This document shows, one piece after another, positions 24,955-33,913 of a stretch of DNA of 64,000 bases. Position 1 is the stretch's first letter, and every line of letters starts with the position of its first letter. A model generated the notes under the pieces. The model ran no database searches and was not told the DNA's origin. It saw only the letters and a program-made list of their open reading frames with translations. Position numbers and translations under genes: made by a program. The stretch spans positions 124,001 to 188,000 of the forward strand of contig NZ_JAIWYX010000008.1 of assembly GCF_020251205.1 (NCBI RefSeq), read 5' to 3'. This stretch comes from Arthrobacter sp. M4. Its GTDB lineage: Bacteria > Actinomycetota > Actinomycetes > Actinomycetales > Micrococcaceae.

Positions 24955-25008
24955 GGTGGATTTGCGCCCAGTGGATCGCGCCGGTGGATTTGCGTCGGTG
25001 GATTTGCG
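24955..25008 (+). repeat. Short direct repeats upstream of hutU
   Basis: GGTGGATTTGCG occurs at 24955, 24983 and 24997 (spacings 28 and 14). The unit lies in a stretch rich in GGATCGCGCCGGTGGATTTG. They precede the operator-like dyad at 25081-25117. No function evident. Confidence 0.8.
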
Positions 25009-25080
25009 CGGGTGCCCTTGTCTCTAATCCCGGACAGCACCCTTCAGAAACCCGTTCCTCGCCCGGAAAAATGGGGCTTT

Positions 25081-25117
25081 AGTGGATACAGAAGATCTTT
25101 GCACCATCTGATCCACT
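25081..25117 (+). promoter_or_regulatory. Candidate operator upstream of hutU
   Basis: AGTGGAT (25081-25087) and ATCCACT (25111-25117) form an inverted repeat with extra partly paired bases inside (ACAGAAG / CATCTG). It ends 7 bases before the hutU ribosome site AAGGAG (25124-25129). A binding site for the IclR protein coded at 23416 is plausible. Confidence 0.5.
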
Positions 25118-25134
25118 GACATGAAGGAGCCATC

Positions 25135-26865
25135 ATGGCACCCGCTGATTTCACTACTGGAGCCCGCCCGGTCAAGGCTGCCCGGGGCACGGAGCTGACG
25201 GCTAAGTCCTGGCAGACCGAGGCGCCGTTGCGCATGTTGATGAACAACCTGGATCCGGAGGTCGCTGAGCGTCCGGATGATCTGGTGGTTTATGGCGGTA
25301 CCGGCCGCGCGGCCCGGAGCTGGGCTGCGTTTGACGCGATCACCCGCACGTTGGAGACCATGGAGAAGGACGAGACCCTCCTGGTGCAGTCGGGCAAGCC
25401 GGTGGGTGTTTTCCGGACCAACGAGTGGGCGCCGCGGGTTTTGTTGGCGAACTCGAACCTGGTGGGTGACTGGGCGACGTGGCCGGAGTTCCGGCGCCTG
25501 GAGGCCGAGGGTCTGATGATGTACGGCCAGATGACGGCCGGTTCGTGGATCTATATCGGCACGCAGGGCATCCTGCAGGGCACCTATGAGACGTTCGCCG
25601 CGGTGGGAAACAAGCTCAGGGCCGAGGGCCGCCACCCCGCTCCTGCGGTGGAGGGTTCCACCGAAGGCCCGCTGGCCGGGACGCTGACCCTGACGGGTGG
25701 TTGCGGCGGGATGGGCGGCGCGCAGCCGCTGGCGGTGACGCTGAACGACGGCGCCTGCCTGATCGTCGACGTCGATGAGTCCCGGCTGCGTCGCCGCGCC
25801 GGCAAGCGTTACCTGGACGAGGTGGAGACCGATCTGGACGCCGCGATTGCCAAGGTCCAGAAGGCCAAGGCCGAGCGCCGCGGCTGGTCGGTAGGGTACG
25901 TGGGCAACGCCGCGGAGGTGTTCCCGGAGCTGCTGCGTCGGCACCGTGCCGGGGAGCTGACCGTGGATGTGGTCACGGACCAGACCAGTGCGCATGATCC
26001 GCTGTCCTACCTGCCCGAGGGCATAACCGTGGCGGAGTGGCACCGCGAGGCCGAGGCCGATCCGGAGGGTTTCACGAAGAAGGCCCAGACGTCCATGGCC
26101 AAGCACGTGCAGGCGATGGTGGAGTTCCAGGACGCCGGCGCGGAGGTGTTCGACTACGGCAACTCCATCCGCGATGAAGCGCGCAAGGGCGGCTACGAGC
26201 GCGCGTTCGAGTTCCCGGGCTTCGTCCCGGCGTATATCCGTCCGTTGTTCTGCGAGGGCCTGGGCCCGTTCCGCTGGGTGGCGCTGTCCGGGGACCCGGA
26301 GGACATCCGCGTCACGGACGAGGCGATCAAGGAGCTGTTCCCGGAGAACACGCACCTGCACAAGTGGATCGACGCCGCCGCCGAGCGGGTGGAGTTCGAG
26401 GGCCTGCCGGCGCGGATCTGCTGGCTGGGCTACGGTGAGCGCCACAAGGCCGGGCTGCTGTTCAACCAGCTGGTGAAGGAGGGCAAGGTCAAGGCCCCGA
26501 TCGTGATCGGCCGGGACCACCTGGACTCGGGCTCGGTGGCCTCCCCGTACCGTGAGACCGAGGCCATGAAGGACGGCTCGGACGCGATCGCGGACTGGCC
26601 GCTGCTGAACGCCCTGACCGCCGCGTCCTCGGGCGCCACCTGGGTTTCCATCCACCACGGAGGCGGCGTTGGCATCGGCCGTTCCATCCACACCGGCCAA
26701 GTCTCCGTGGCCGACGGCACCGACCTCGCCGCGCAGAAGCTCGAACGGCTGCTGACCAACGACCCCGGCATGGGCGTCATCCGCCACGTCGACGCCGGCT
26801 ACGACCGAGCCATCGAGGTCGCGAAGGAACGCGGCGTCCGCATCCCCATGGCAGAAGGCAAGTGA
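25135..26865 (+). CDS. hutU: Urocanate hydratase
   Basis: Second enzyme of histidine breakdown: urocanate to 4-imidazolone-5-propionate, using tightly bound NAD+. At 576 residues it is slightly longer than the usual 550-560. The NAD-binding stretch [20 protein letters not shown] and the conserved [16 protein letters not shown] are present. ATG 25135 has AAGGAG 5 bases upstream. It overlaps hutH by four bases, so the pair is co-translated. Confidence 0.95.
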   Translation: MAPADFTTGARPVKAARGTELTAKSWQTEAPLRMLMNNLDPEVAERPDDLVVYGGTGRAARSWAAFDAITRTLETMEKDETLLVQSGKPVGVFRTNEWAPRVLLANSNLVGDWATWPEFRRLEAEGLMMYGQMTAGSWIYIGTQGILQGTYETFAAVGNKLRAEGRHPAPAVEGSTEGPLAGTLTLTGGCGGMGGAQPLAVTLNDGACLIVDVDESRLRRRAGKRYLDEVETDLDAAIAKVQKAKAERRGWSVGYVGNAAEVFPELLRRHRAGELTVDVVTDQTSAHDPLSYLPEGITVAEWHREAEADPEGFTKKAQTSMAKHVQAMVEFQDAGAEVFDYGNSIRDEARKGGYERAFEFPGFVPAYIRPLFCEGLGPFRWVALSGDPEDIRVTDEAIKELFPENTHLHKWIDAAAERVEFEGLPARICWLGYGERHKAGLLFNQLVKEGKVKAPIVIGRDHLDSGSVASPYRETEAMKDGSDAIADWPLLNALTAASSGATWVSIHHGGGVGIGRSIHTGQVSVADGTDLAAQKLERLLTNDPGMGVIRHVDAGYDRAIEVAKERGVRIPMAEGK

Positions 26866-28463
26866 GAACTGTGACACTAACAACCCACGAACAAGGAACC
26901 GTCACCCTCGGCTCCAGTGGCGTCACGCCTGAGGACGTTGTCGCCGTCGCGCGCCACAACGCCAAGGTGACCATCTCACAGGAAGCCCTCGACACCGTCG
27001 CCAAGGTCCGTGCCCACATTGACGGCCTGGCCCACAGCGACATTCCGGCGTACGGCATCTCCACCGGCTTCGGTGCCCTGGCCAACCGCCACATCCCCGG
27101 TGAACTCCGTACGCAGCTGCAGAAGTCGCTGATCCGGAGCCACGCCGCAGGCATGGGCCCCGCCGTAGAGCGTGAAGTGGTGCGCGGCATCATGTTCCTG
27201 CGTGCCAAGACCCTCGCGTCCGGCCGTACCGGCGTTCGTCCGGTGGTCCTGCAGACCATGGTGGATGTCCTCAACGCCGGAATCACCCCGGTGGTTCGCG
27301 AGTTCGGCTCCCTGGGCTGCTCCGGCGACCTCGCACCACTGTCCCACTGCGCGCTGGTGCTGATGGGCGAGGGCGAGGCGACCGGCCCGGACGGTACCCT
27401 GTACGGCGCCGCAGACACTCCGCCGGTGTCCCAGTTGCTCGCCGAGCACGGCATCGAACCGGTGACCCTGGCCGAAAAGGAAGGCCTCGCCCTGGTCAAC
27501 GGCACCGAGGGCATGCTGGGGATGCTCCTTATGGCCATCGCCGACCTGCGTGAATTGACCACGACGGCGGACATCACCGCCGCGCTCAGTGTCGAGGCGC
27601 TGCTTGGCACCGACCAGGTGTTCCTGCCCGAACTGCACGCAGCCCTTCGCCCCCACCCGGGGCAGGCTGCCAGCGCGGACAACATGCTGCGCGTCCTGTC
27701 CAACTCCGCGATCGTCGCTTCGCACAAGGAAGGCGACTCCCGAGTACAGGATGCCTACTCGCTGCGCTGCGCGCCCCAGGTGGCCGGAGCTGTCCGTGAC
27801 ACCTTGGACCATGCCGCCCTCGTGGCGTCACGGGAACTGGCAGCCGCCATCGACAACCCGGTGGTCCTGCCGGACGGGCGGGTGTCCTCCAACGGAAACT
27901 TCCACGGCGCTCCGGTGGCCTATGTCCTGGATTACCTGGCCATCGCCGTCGCGGACCTGTCCTCCATTGCGGAGCGCCGCACGGACCGCATGTTGGATCC
28001 CGCGCGCTCCCACGGCCTGCCGGCGTTCCTCGCTGACGACCCTGGCGTGGACTCGGGCATGATGATCGCCCAGTACACGCAGGCCGGGTTGGTTTCGGAC
28101 AACAAGCGCCTTGCGGTGCCCGCCTCGGTGGACTCGATCCCCAGCTCTGCAATGCAGGAGGACCATGTGTCCATGGGTTGGCACGCTGCCCGCAAGCTCC
28201 GCAAAGCTGTTGACAACCTGCGCCGGGTCCTGGCCATCGAACTCGTCACGGCGTGCCGGGCGCTGGACATCCGCACAGCCAGCTCGGGTGGGAAGCTCAC
28301 GCCGGGTCCTGCGGGTGCCGCCGTCCTCGCGGTGCTACGTGACGTCGTCGACGGACCCGGGACAGACCGGTTCCTGTCCCCGGAGCTGGAGGCCGCGGAC
28401 CGGCTCCTGGCCGGCGATCGGGTGCGTACCGCCGTCGAATCCGCTGTTGGAATCCTTGCCTGA
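26862..28463 (+). CDS. hutH: Histidine ammonia-lyase
   Basis: First enzyme of histidine breakdown: histidine to urocanate and ammonia, with a self-made MIO cofactor. The loop [14 protein letters not shown] has Cys153-Ser154-Gly155, the Cys variant of the usual Ala-Ser-Gly triad. Tyr64 of YGISTGFG is conserved. At 533 residues it is somewhat longer than the usual 510. The GTG start overlaps the hutU stop. A 13-bp stem-loop at 28498-28543 follows. Confidence 0.95.
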   Translation: MRTVTLTTHEQGTVTLGSSGVTPEDVVAVARHNAKVTISQEALDTVAKVRAHIDGLAHSDIPAYGISTGFGALANRHIPGELRTQLQKSLIRSHAAGMGPAVEREVVRGIMFLRAKTLASGRTGVRPVVLQTMVDVLNAGITPVVREFGSLGCSGDLAPLSHCALVLMGEGEATGPDGTLYGAADTPPVSQLLAEHGIEPVTLAEKEGLALVNGTEGMLGMLLMAIADLRELTTTADITAALSVEALLGTDQVFLPELHAALRPHPGQAASADNMLRVLSNSAIVASHKEGDSRVQDAYSLRCAPQVAGAVRDTLDHAALVASRELAAAIDNPVVLPDGRVSSNGNFHGAPVAYVLDYLAIAVADLSSIAERRTDRMLDPARSHGLPAFLADDPGVDSGMMIAQYTQAGLVSDNKRLAVPASVDSIPSSAMQEDHVSMGWHAARKLRKAVDNLRRVLAIELVTACRALDIRTASSGGKLTPGPAGAAVLAVLRDVVDGPGTDRFLSPELEAADRLLAGDRVRTAVESAVGILA

Positions 28464-28497
28464 CGCCGAATAAAGGCATCGGAGAGGTTAACATTTT

Positions 28498-28543
28498 GGG
28501 CCTCCCGGGAAATAGTGTGCGACAACTCACTCCCGGGTGGCCC
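28498..28543 (+). terminator. Stem-loop after hutH
   Basis: GGGCCTCCCGGGA (28498-28510) and TCCCGGGTGGCCC (28531-28543) pair over 13 bases with one mismatch and a 20-base loop. There is no clear T-run, so it may be a terminator or an mRNA stabiliser. Confidence 0.5.
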
Positions 28544-28657
28544 GAGTGTAGTAGAACTAAGAGGGTACGGCCTGTCCATGCCAATGACGTCATGGGCATG
28601 CCGGTTGAAATTCACGAATATAGATACAGAGAACATCCACAAAGGGGTAGAGGTTCA

Positions 28658-28906
28658 ATGAAGGCACGCGGGACTGTTATGTCCAAGCGCATCGCACACG
28701 CCGCAACGGTTTCCGACTGGGGATCGCTCAAGGTGGGGGAGCACATCGAGATCGTCAAACACGCGCATGTGATCGCGGCGGGAGAAGTGGAAGAGGTGTC
28801 GCTGAGCGGAAACGTGCTTTGGCTGGAGCCTTCGGGACATGGCGCCGATGAAGCCGCCAAGCTCCTCTTTATGAAGTCGGACGGCGTCCAGGTCCGCAGG
28901 ACCTGA
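28658..28906 (+). CDS. Hypothetical small protein
   Basis: An 82-residue soluble protein (MKARGTVMSKRIAHAATVSD, ending SDGVQVRRT). I do not recognise the family. It has a strand-rich pattern with conserved-looking GEHIEIVKHAHVIAAGEVEE. A second in-frame ATG lies at 28679 (MSKRIAHA). It has its own promoter region after the hutH hairpin and a very strong terminator after its stop. Confidence 0.65.
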   Translation: MKARGTVMSKRIAHAATVSDWGSLKVGEHIEIVKHAHVIAAGEVEEVSLSGNVLWLEPSGHGADEAAKLLFMKSDGVQVRRT

Positions 28907-28954
28907 CCCAAGACCTCGCCGCCCTGACAGCGGGGCAGTAAGCAACAATGGCAG

Positions 28955-29001
28955 CGGCCGCAGCCTTCCTACTTTGGAAGGCTGCGGCCGATGTCTTTTT
29001 G
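28955..29001 (+). terminator. Strong Rho-independent terminator
   Basis: CGGCCGCAGCCTTCC (28955-28969) and GGAAGGCTGCGGCCG (28976-28990) form a perfect 15-bp stem with a TACTTT loop, followed by ATGTCTTTTTG. Confidence 0.92.
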
Positions 29002-29063
29002 TTCTGAAATGCGCCCGGCGCTAGAAGTGTCCGGTTCTCATGGGCCCGGTGGGGCGGCCGTTG

Positions 29064-29285
29064 CTAGGCGGTGATTGCCTCGTGGGTCTGGCCAAACGGG
29101 ACGCTCTGGTCCAGTGCAACCGTGTAGGTCCCCGGCTCGTGGCGGGTGACCAATATGCCGCAATCGCCGGATTCGGCTGCGGTTTCGATGAGCGTTTCCA
29201 CTGCGCGATCCAGTCCTTCGTGTACCTCGTCGGCTCGCTCGAAAGAGAGGCGGATCGACGTGGCTTCGGCGGTGGTAATGCTCAT
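29064..29285 (-). CDS. Hypothetical small protein
   Basis: A 73-residue acidic soluble protein starting MSITTAEATSIRLSFERADE. It has the look of many uncharacterised small proteins kept in Arthrobacter, with a strand-helix-strand pattern (IRLSFERADEVHEGLDRAVE, then CGILVTRHEPGTYTVAL). It is divergent from the apionate-lactonase-like gene, sharing an AT-rich 240-base promoter region. No function assigned. Confidence 0.65.
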   Translation of the reverse strand: MSITTAEATSIRLSFERADEVHEGLDRAVETLIETAAESGDCGILVTRHEPGTYTVALDQSVPFGQTHEAITA

Positions 29286-29443
29286 AGTGGGACTTTCTCG
29301 TTGGGGATACCGCAGGATTGCGGTTCAATCATCATAAGCGCACTGTCAATGAATTGGTTAGATGTCTGGCATTTCGTATTCGGGATCACAGACGCTTGCT
29401 AGAGCGAACTTGGTCAATTTGCGGGGAAGCGAGAGTCAAATTG

Positions 29444-29457
29444 GTCAACCGGTTGAC
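29444..29457 (+). promoter_or_regulatory. Palindromic operator in the 29.4-kb promoter region
   Basis: GTCAACCGGTTGAC is a perfect 14-bp palindrome with a central CG, as in LacI-family sites (GntR-type sites also fit TGGTCAACCGG). TTGACT at 29453-29458 is a possible -35. A half-site TTGGTCAA also lies at 29410. No regulator gene of this type is adjacent, so the controlling protein is coded elsewhere. Confidence 0.6.
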
Positions 29458-29528
29458 TTATAAAGTGATACATCCCACAATTAATTCCATTCATTTCTTG
29501 TTCACTTACTGCTGCAAGGGGCCCTGCC

Positions 29529-31286
29529 GTGACCAATGAAGCTAACGATGCCCGGCTTTTTGCCCCCGCGGAACCAATCGAGGTGCGAGGCTGGAAGGCA
29601 GAACTCCGGAACGACGAATTGGCCGACATCAGCTTCAACGGCATACCGGTGCTGCGAGCCATCCGTTCCGTGGTGCGTGACCAGGACTGGAACACGCTGG
29701 CGCCCACAGTGCACCGAACAGCCAGCCGCGACAGCGAGAACGGTACCACCGTCCTGTTGGACATCGACTTTGAAGGCTACGGTTCCCGCTACACCGGGGA
29801 ACTCGCCATCCACCTCGCGGCGGACAGCCTGAAGGTGACGTTCGACGGCGTCGCTCCCGCCGACTTCCGGAGCAACCGCATCGGCTTGGTTGTCCTGCAC
29901 CGCCCTGACGACGCCGGCCGCGCGGTGGCCATCGGCAGCCCTGGCGGCGACAGCACGCCGTCGAACTTTCCCACGAATATCAGCCCCCACCAGCCCTTCC
30001 TGGATATCGCATCCATGGAATGGGAGCGCGACGGGACCCGGTTCGCACTGGGCTTCAGCGGCGACGTCTTTGAGACGGAGGACCAGCGCAATTGGACGGA
30101 CGCTTCATTCAAGACGTACAGCACCCCGCTCTCCAAGCCCTTCCCGGTCAACGTGGCGGCCGGCTCGCGGGTTCACCAATCTGTGCTGCTGACGGCAGTT
30201 GGGTCTGCTGCCGATGCCGCCGACCCTGGCCGTGCCACCGCGGCGGGCCCGCTTAAGGTGACAGTGCTCGACGACGTAGCCGCCCAGGTGCCCGGGCTTT
30301 CGGTTTCGAGCGGGTCGGGTTCCGTGGCTGACATTACCGGGCTCGACTCGCTGGTCCTGGAGGTCCAGGCTGGGACGTCCGCCGACGCCGCAGTCCGGGA
30401 CGGAATTCGGCAGGCAGGGGAGCTCGGTGTCCCGCTGGATGTGCGGCTGATAGTTGCCTCGGCGGAGCAGATTGCCGGGCTCCTCGAATTGCTTCCACTG
30501 GAGAACGTAGTGAGGTTGGCCGTATTTGACGCCGCCAGCCATGTGACGGAGCCGCCGCTATGGGCGGGATTGAAAGCTGAAGCGGAACAACGGGGATTTG
30601 CGGGGACTCTTCTGGCCGGTGCCCGTTCCCACTTCACGGAGCTCAACCGAAATGCCGATCGGCTGCCCGCCGAGTCACCCGCGCTGGCCTACAGCATCAC
30701 GCCGCAGATGCATGCCACGGAGGTTCCGCACATCGTCGAAACCCTGCCGATCCAGCGACTTACCGCCCTGAATGCGCTCAGGATTTCCGACGGCCGGCCC
30801 TTGCATGTGGGCCCTGTGACGCTGAAGGCGCGGTTCAACGCCGTCTCTACGTCCGGATCGCTTGGTGACGACGAATCCTTCAACGATCCGCTGCAAAATG
30901 AGCCATTCACTGCCGCTTGGCTGCTTGGCAGCGTCGCGGCGCTCAGTGTCCCCGGCGTCGAAACTGTCAGCTACTTCGAGATGTCCGGACCCCGCGGCAT
31001 CAGCGACTTTGAAGGATTGACGCCCGCCGGGGAATTGCTGGCAGCCTTGGCCCCGCTGCGCGGTGCGGACGTCCTCGCAATCGACGGTAGCGTTCCCGGA
31101 CTGGCGTTGTATCCAGTGCGCGACGGCGTCGAGACAGTTGTTTTCGCGGCGAACCTCACGCCCAAGCCGCTTGCCGCCGTCGTGCTTTTGCCTGGCGGCG
31201 AGGACGCCGCTGGTGAGCTGACCCTGGATCTTGAGCCGTGGACGCACACAATCCGTCGCGTGGCATCACAGTGGGCGGCGGCCTGA
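29529..31286 (+). CDS. Probable D-apionate lactonase-like protein (hypothetical)
   Basis: A 585-residue soluble protein without signal peptide. An N-terminal beta-rich part (residues 1-180, ending ISPHQPFLDIASMEWERDG) is followed by a TIM-barrel-like middle (repeated VRLIVASAEQIAGLLELLPL, then YSITPQMHATEVPHIVETLP) and a small beta-rich end. This order resembles the D-apionate lactonase (ApnL) family, which opens a lactone in D-apiose use. The assignment rests on recognition of domain order and the ITPQMHATE stretch and is not certain. GTG start with GCAAGGGG upstream. No other apiose genes are near. Confidence 0.55.
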   Translation: MTNEANDARLFAPAEPIEVRGWKAELRNDELADISFNGIPVLRAIRSVVRDQDWNTLAPTVHRTASRDSENGTTVLLDIDFEGYGSRYTGELAIHLAADSLKVTFDGVAPADFRSNRIGLVVLHRPDDAGRAVAIGSPGGDSTPSNFPTNISPHQPFLDIASMEWERDGTRFALGFSGDVFETEDQRNWTDASFKTYSTPLSKPFPVNVAAGSRVHQSVLLTAVGSAADAADPGRATAAGPLKVTVLDDVAAQVPGLSVSSGSGSVADITGLDSLVLEVQAGTSADAAVRDGIRQAGELGVPLDVRLIVASAEQIAGLLELLPLENVVRLAVFDAASHVTEPPLWAGLKAEAEQRGFAGTLLAGARSHFTELNRNADRLPAESPALAYSITPQMHATEVPHIVETLPIQRLTALNALRISDGRPLHVGPVTLKARFNAVSTSGSLGDDESFNDPLQNEPFTAAWLLGSVAALSVPGVETVSYFEMSGPRGISDFEGLTPAGELLAALAPLRGADVLAIDGSVPGLALYPVRDGVETVVFAANLTPKPLAAVVLLPGGEDAAGELTLDLEPWTHTIRRVASQWAAA

Positions 31287-31364
31287 CGGCGCTGTAGCCA
31301 TGATGGCCCTTGGCGTCTTAATCTTGGTTGTCTCCGCTGGGCATCGACGGGATAACTATCAACG

Positions 31365-31559
31365 CTAATTAGGTGCGCCGTCCACCACCACCACATCGTC
31401 GCTCGCCCGGAAGCCCAGCCGCCAGGCACCGACCCAAATCTTTTCTGCCCGGGAGGCAACCGGCCCGGTGTAGAGATGCCAGCGGCGGCCGTCGTCGTCA
31501 GGGACCCCAGTCGCCAGCTCCAGGGGAGATTTCTCCCGCACCGGCCCCGGTGGATCCAA
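31365..31559 (-). pseudogene. Coding-like fragment, no family recognised
   Basis: A 64-codon minus-strand frame whose end (RAEKIWVGAWRLGFRASDDV, then VVVDGAPN) has the character of a real C-terminus. No start with a ribosome site is visible, and the upstream context is non-coding. It may be the remaining end of a lost gene in a debris region. Confidence 0.25.
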
Positions 31560-31573
31560 TGTCCACGCGATAG

Positions 31574-31714
31574 AAGAACCTCTCCATCCACAACAGCTAT
31601 GCCTTCTACGACTACTCCCGGCCGTGGGTCACGCACTGCAGCATCCAGCGGCAGGATGTCCACAAGACCGCCGAGTTCACCGGCGGATGGCGCCAACGCT
31701 GGGGCCACGCTTGA
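31574..31714 (+). pseudogene. 46-codon C-terminal gene fragment
   Basis: Reading from the codon after a stop at 31571, the frame gives [20 protein letters not shown] and ends [10 protein letters not shown] before TGA. Aromatic-rich, well-formed protein sequence without a start codon points to the remnant end of a once longer gene. The family was not recognised. Confidence 0.4.
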
Positions 31715-31791
31715 CCTCTCCGACGGCAGTTCATGGCGGTGAGGCTCAGGGCCGTCTAGCGGCGAGCTGGGTAGTGTTCAAAGATCCAGCA

Positions 31792-31828
31792 GATCAAGCG
31801 GGCTAGGTGGCCCGAAACCCACTTGATC
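31792..31828 (-). terminator. Hairpin downstream of tRNA-Cys
   Basis: GATCAAGCGGG (31792-31802) and CCCACTTGATC (31818-31828) pair with one mismatch. It lies 24 bases downstream of the minus-strand tRNA-Cys and could be its terminator. The T-run is absent. Confidence 0.4.
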
Positions 31829-31851
31829 CGCTGACCTATTCAGCACGGAAG

Positions 31852-31922
31852 ACGTGGTGGCGGGATTCGAACCCGCGTGCGCTGCTTTGCAGGCAGCTCC
31901 CTGGCCCCTCGGGTACACCACG
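31852..31922 (-). tRNA. tRNA-Cys (GCA)
   Basis: On the minus strand the sequence folds into a full cloverleaf: acceptor CGTGGTG/CACCACG (7 bp), D-arm CCC/GGG, anticodon stem GCTGC/GCAGC with loop CTGCAAA (anticodon GCA), short 4-base variable loop, and T-arm GCGGG/CCCGC with loop TTCGAAT. The discriminator is U73, as expected for tRNA-Cys. The first pair is C-G, unusual for tRNA-Cys. No CCA is encoded. Confidence 0.88.
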
Positions 31923-32090
31923 TGCTTAGAGGCTAGGACTGCCCGCAGGCACACGCCAAACATGGTTTCGTCGCCTTTCGCCCCGTTGCGCGGGCTTACG
32001 TTGTGTTGCCCGAGTACAGCACAAACATTGCCCAGCGTTGCGTAGAGTTGCCCAACTTTGCGCCCCGCTCTCCCGCTTCCGGGTGGGAGC

Positions 32091-32621
32091 CTACGACGGC
32101 GTGCGGCGGGGGAGGAGCCGCGCCACGACGGTGAGCAGGACCACCGTCAAGAGCGCCGCCGCGGCGTGGGTATAGAGGAGCAGCTCGCTGGTGTGAATAT
32201 GAGCGACGGCGGCCGCGTTGGGGGCGGCCGCCGTCGCCTGCTCCTGGGTAACCGATAACGATGCCGCAGTTACGTGGTGGCCGAACCACCCACTCAGGCC
32301 GTCGGTCCCCGCAAAGGCCGTGAAGGCAAGGTGTAGTAGCTGCTGGACCGCGGCGGAGGCCACAAGCAAGGCCCAGCCGGGCGCTCCCCATCGGACCAGC
32401 ACGGTGGCGATGAGGCCTGTGAGCGCCGCAATCGCCAGCACAACGATGACCGCAGGCGCGGACGCCCCAGCTACTAAGTGCGCAAGCAGTCCCAGCCCCA
32501 CCGCTACTGGCCCGCCCAGCCACGCAACCTTCCCCCACGCAGCATGGCCCTGAGCGGAGGTGCGGGAGGTGGCTCCCTTCGGGCTTGTTGTCCGGTGCGC
32601 GGGCAAATCGGGAATTGCCAT
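32091..32621 (-). CDS. Hypothetical membrane protein
   Basis: A 176-residue protein with four to five hydrophobic helices and a hydrophilic N-terminus (residues 1-28). A His-containing loop (VAHIHTSELLLYTHAAA) lies before the last helix, which might bind metal, but this is a guess. It is upstream of hutG on the same strand; no role in histidine use is known. Family not recognised. Confidence 0.6.
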   Translation of the reverse strand: MAIPDLPAHRTTSPKGATSRTSAQGHAAWGKVAWLGGPVAVGLGLLAHLVAGASAPAVIVVLAIAALTGLIATVLVRWGAPGWALLVASAAVQQLLHLAFTAFAGTDGLSGWFGHHVTAASLSVTQEQATAAAPNAAAVAHIHTSELLLYTHAAAALLTVVLLTVVARLLPRRTPS

Positions 32622-32770
32622 GCGGGCCCTCCTTCAGGGTCAGGCATACCGCAATGCAGGCGGCGATGCCATACCCCTACTCCTCTGAGCCAAGGAAAGC
32701 CAGGCCCGCCGCCATTGCTCGCGCCGGCCCTGCCGCATGCTAGCCCCAGCGGCACTTCCCAGGAGGAGGC

Positions 32771-33754
32771 CTAGCGCAGCAGCGTGTCCACCAATCGCGC
32801 TGCCACGCGCGCGGTCCGCGAGTCGACGTCGAACTGCGGGTTCAGCTCAGCCACGTCGCAATGCAGGAGTTTGCCACTCGAGGCCACCTGCCGGCACACG
32901 GCGGCGATCACCGATAGCGGGACGCCGTAGGCGGCCGGAGCGCTGACGCCCGGAGCGGTTTCGGCGGGCAGGACATCCAGGTCGATGGTCAGGTACAGGA
33001 CGTCAACGTCGGCTAAGAAGTCCGAGACGAAACGGTCAACGGCCTCGGCCGAGGAGTCCTCGTCGAGCAGGTACCTCACGCCCAGCCGACGGGCAGTGTC
33101 GAAGAGCGCCCTCGTGTTATTGACCTCGGATACCCCCACCACGCCATACCGGAACTCGCGTCCGGCTGCCTTCTCCGCCTGCGCCATCTGCAGGAACGGT
33201 GTCCCGGAACTCGGTTGCAGCTCGTCGCGCAGGTCGAAGTGTGCATCCAAGTTGAGAATCCCCAGCCGGGCACCGTTACGGACAGCGGCGGACCCCGCAA
33301 CGCCTAGGTAGCTGGCATACGCAGTCTCATGGCCGCCGCCCAGCATCACTGTGAGGTTTCCGTCGTCGAGCAGTCCGGACAGCACTTGGCCCGCACGTTG
33401 CTGCCCGGCTTCAAGGACACCGGGGGCATCACCCTCAACGGTGACGTTGCCGGCGTCGAACACGGCACGGTGACCATGAAACGCCAGCGGCCCCAGGGCT
33501 GTGCGGATGGCGGCAGGCGCCGCAGCGGCTCCAACGCGCCCCTTGTTGCGCCGCACCCCTTCGTCACTGCAAAACCCAACGACGACGGCGGGCCGGCCCG
33601 CGCTGCCAGCAGAAGCCGGGGTGGGGATCTCCTGAGTACTGGGTGCGTAGGGTTTCACAGCCTGCCACCAGCGGCGATGCCACGAGGTGTCGCCGTCGAA
33701 CCGCCCAGTCCAGGGCTGAGGGGGAACATCGATGGCAGGCAACACGGAGTACAT
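32771..33754 (-). CDS. hutG: Formimidoylglutamase
   Basis: Arginase-family (ureohydrolase) enzyme that removes formamide from N-formimidoyl-glutamate in the last step of histidine breakdown. The di-manganese motifs are present: GGGHETAYAS, NLDAHFDLR and TIDLDVLPAETAPG. The length, 327 residues, fits HutG. It lies on the opposite strand from hutUH and 4.3 kb away. hutI (imidazolonepropionase) is not in this window. Agmatinase is the alternative; the hut context favours HutG. Confidence 0.9.
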   Translation of the reverse strand: MYSVLPAIDVPPQPWTGRFDGDTSWHRRWWQAVKPYAPSTQEIPTPASAGSAGRPAVVVGFCSDEGVRRNKGRVGAAAAPAAIRTALGPLAFHGHRAVFDAGNVTVEGDAPGVLEAGQQRAGQVLSGLLDDGNLTVMLGGGHETAYASYLGVAGSAAVRNGARLGILNLDAHFDLRDELQPSSGTPFLQMAQAEKAAGREFRYGVVGVSEVNNTRALFDTARRLGVRYLLDEDSSAEAVDRFVSDFLADVDVLYLTIDLDVLPAETAPGVSAPAAYGVPLSVIAAVCRQVASSGKLLHCDVAELNPQFDVDSRTARVAARLVDTLLR

Positions 33755-33832
33755 GTTCCAAGCTCACCGTATGGCTACAGCGAAAGCGAGCCTATCCGCC
33801 GTCGGAGTGTCCGGAATCCCAGACCCACCGCC

Positions 33833-33896
33833 GCGCGAGATGGCATTTAACGGCAATGTTGCCGCCAAACATTGCCATCTAATGCCAACTCGCGGG
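33833..33896. repeat. 64-bp palindromic element, copy C
   Basis: Third copy of the element seen at 18176 and 24861. The left arm has CGCGAGATGGCATTT, the right arm TAATGCCAACTCGCG. Several mismatches between arms make it the most decayed copy. It lies between hutG and the NCS2 permease gene. Confidence 0.85.
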
Positions 33897-33913
33897 GGGC
33901 GAAAGGGTGGGAC

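Noticed and set aside
25024-26883. 619-codon minus-strand frame opposite hutU
   Set aside because: It mirrors hutU exactly, has no domain sense and is a GC-driven shadow.
31852-31922. tRNA-Sec or a Ser/Leu-type tRNA
   Set aside because: The variable loop is only four bases and the acceptor is 7 bp; anticodon GCA and U73 fit Cys.
31996-32538. 180-codon frame opposite/overlapping the 32.1-kb membrane protein
   Set aside because: Arg/Gly/His-rich shadow of the same strand gene in another frame, without hydrophobic helices.
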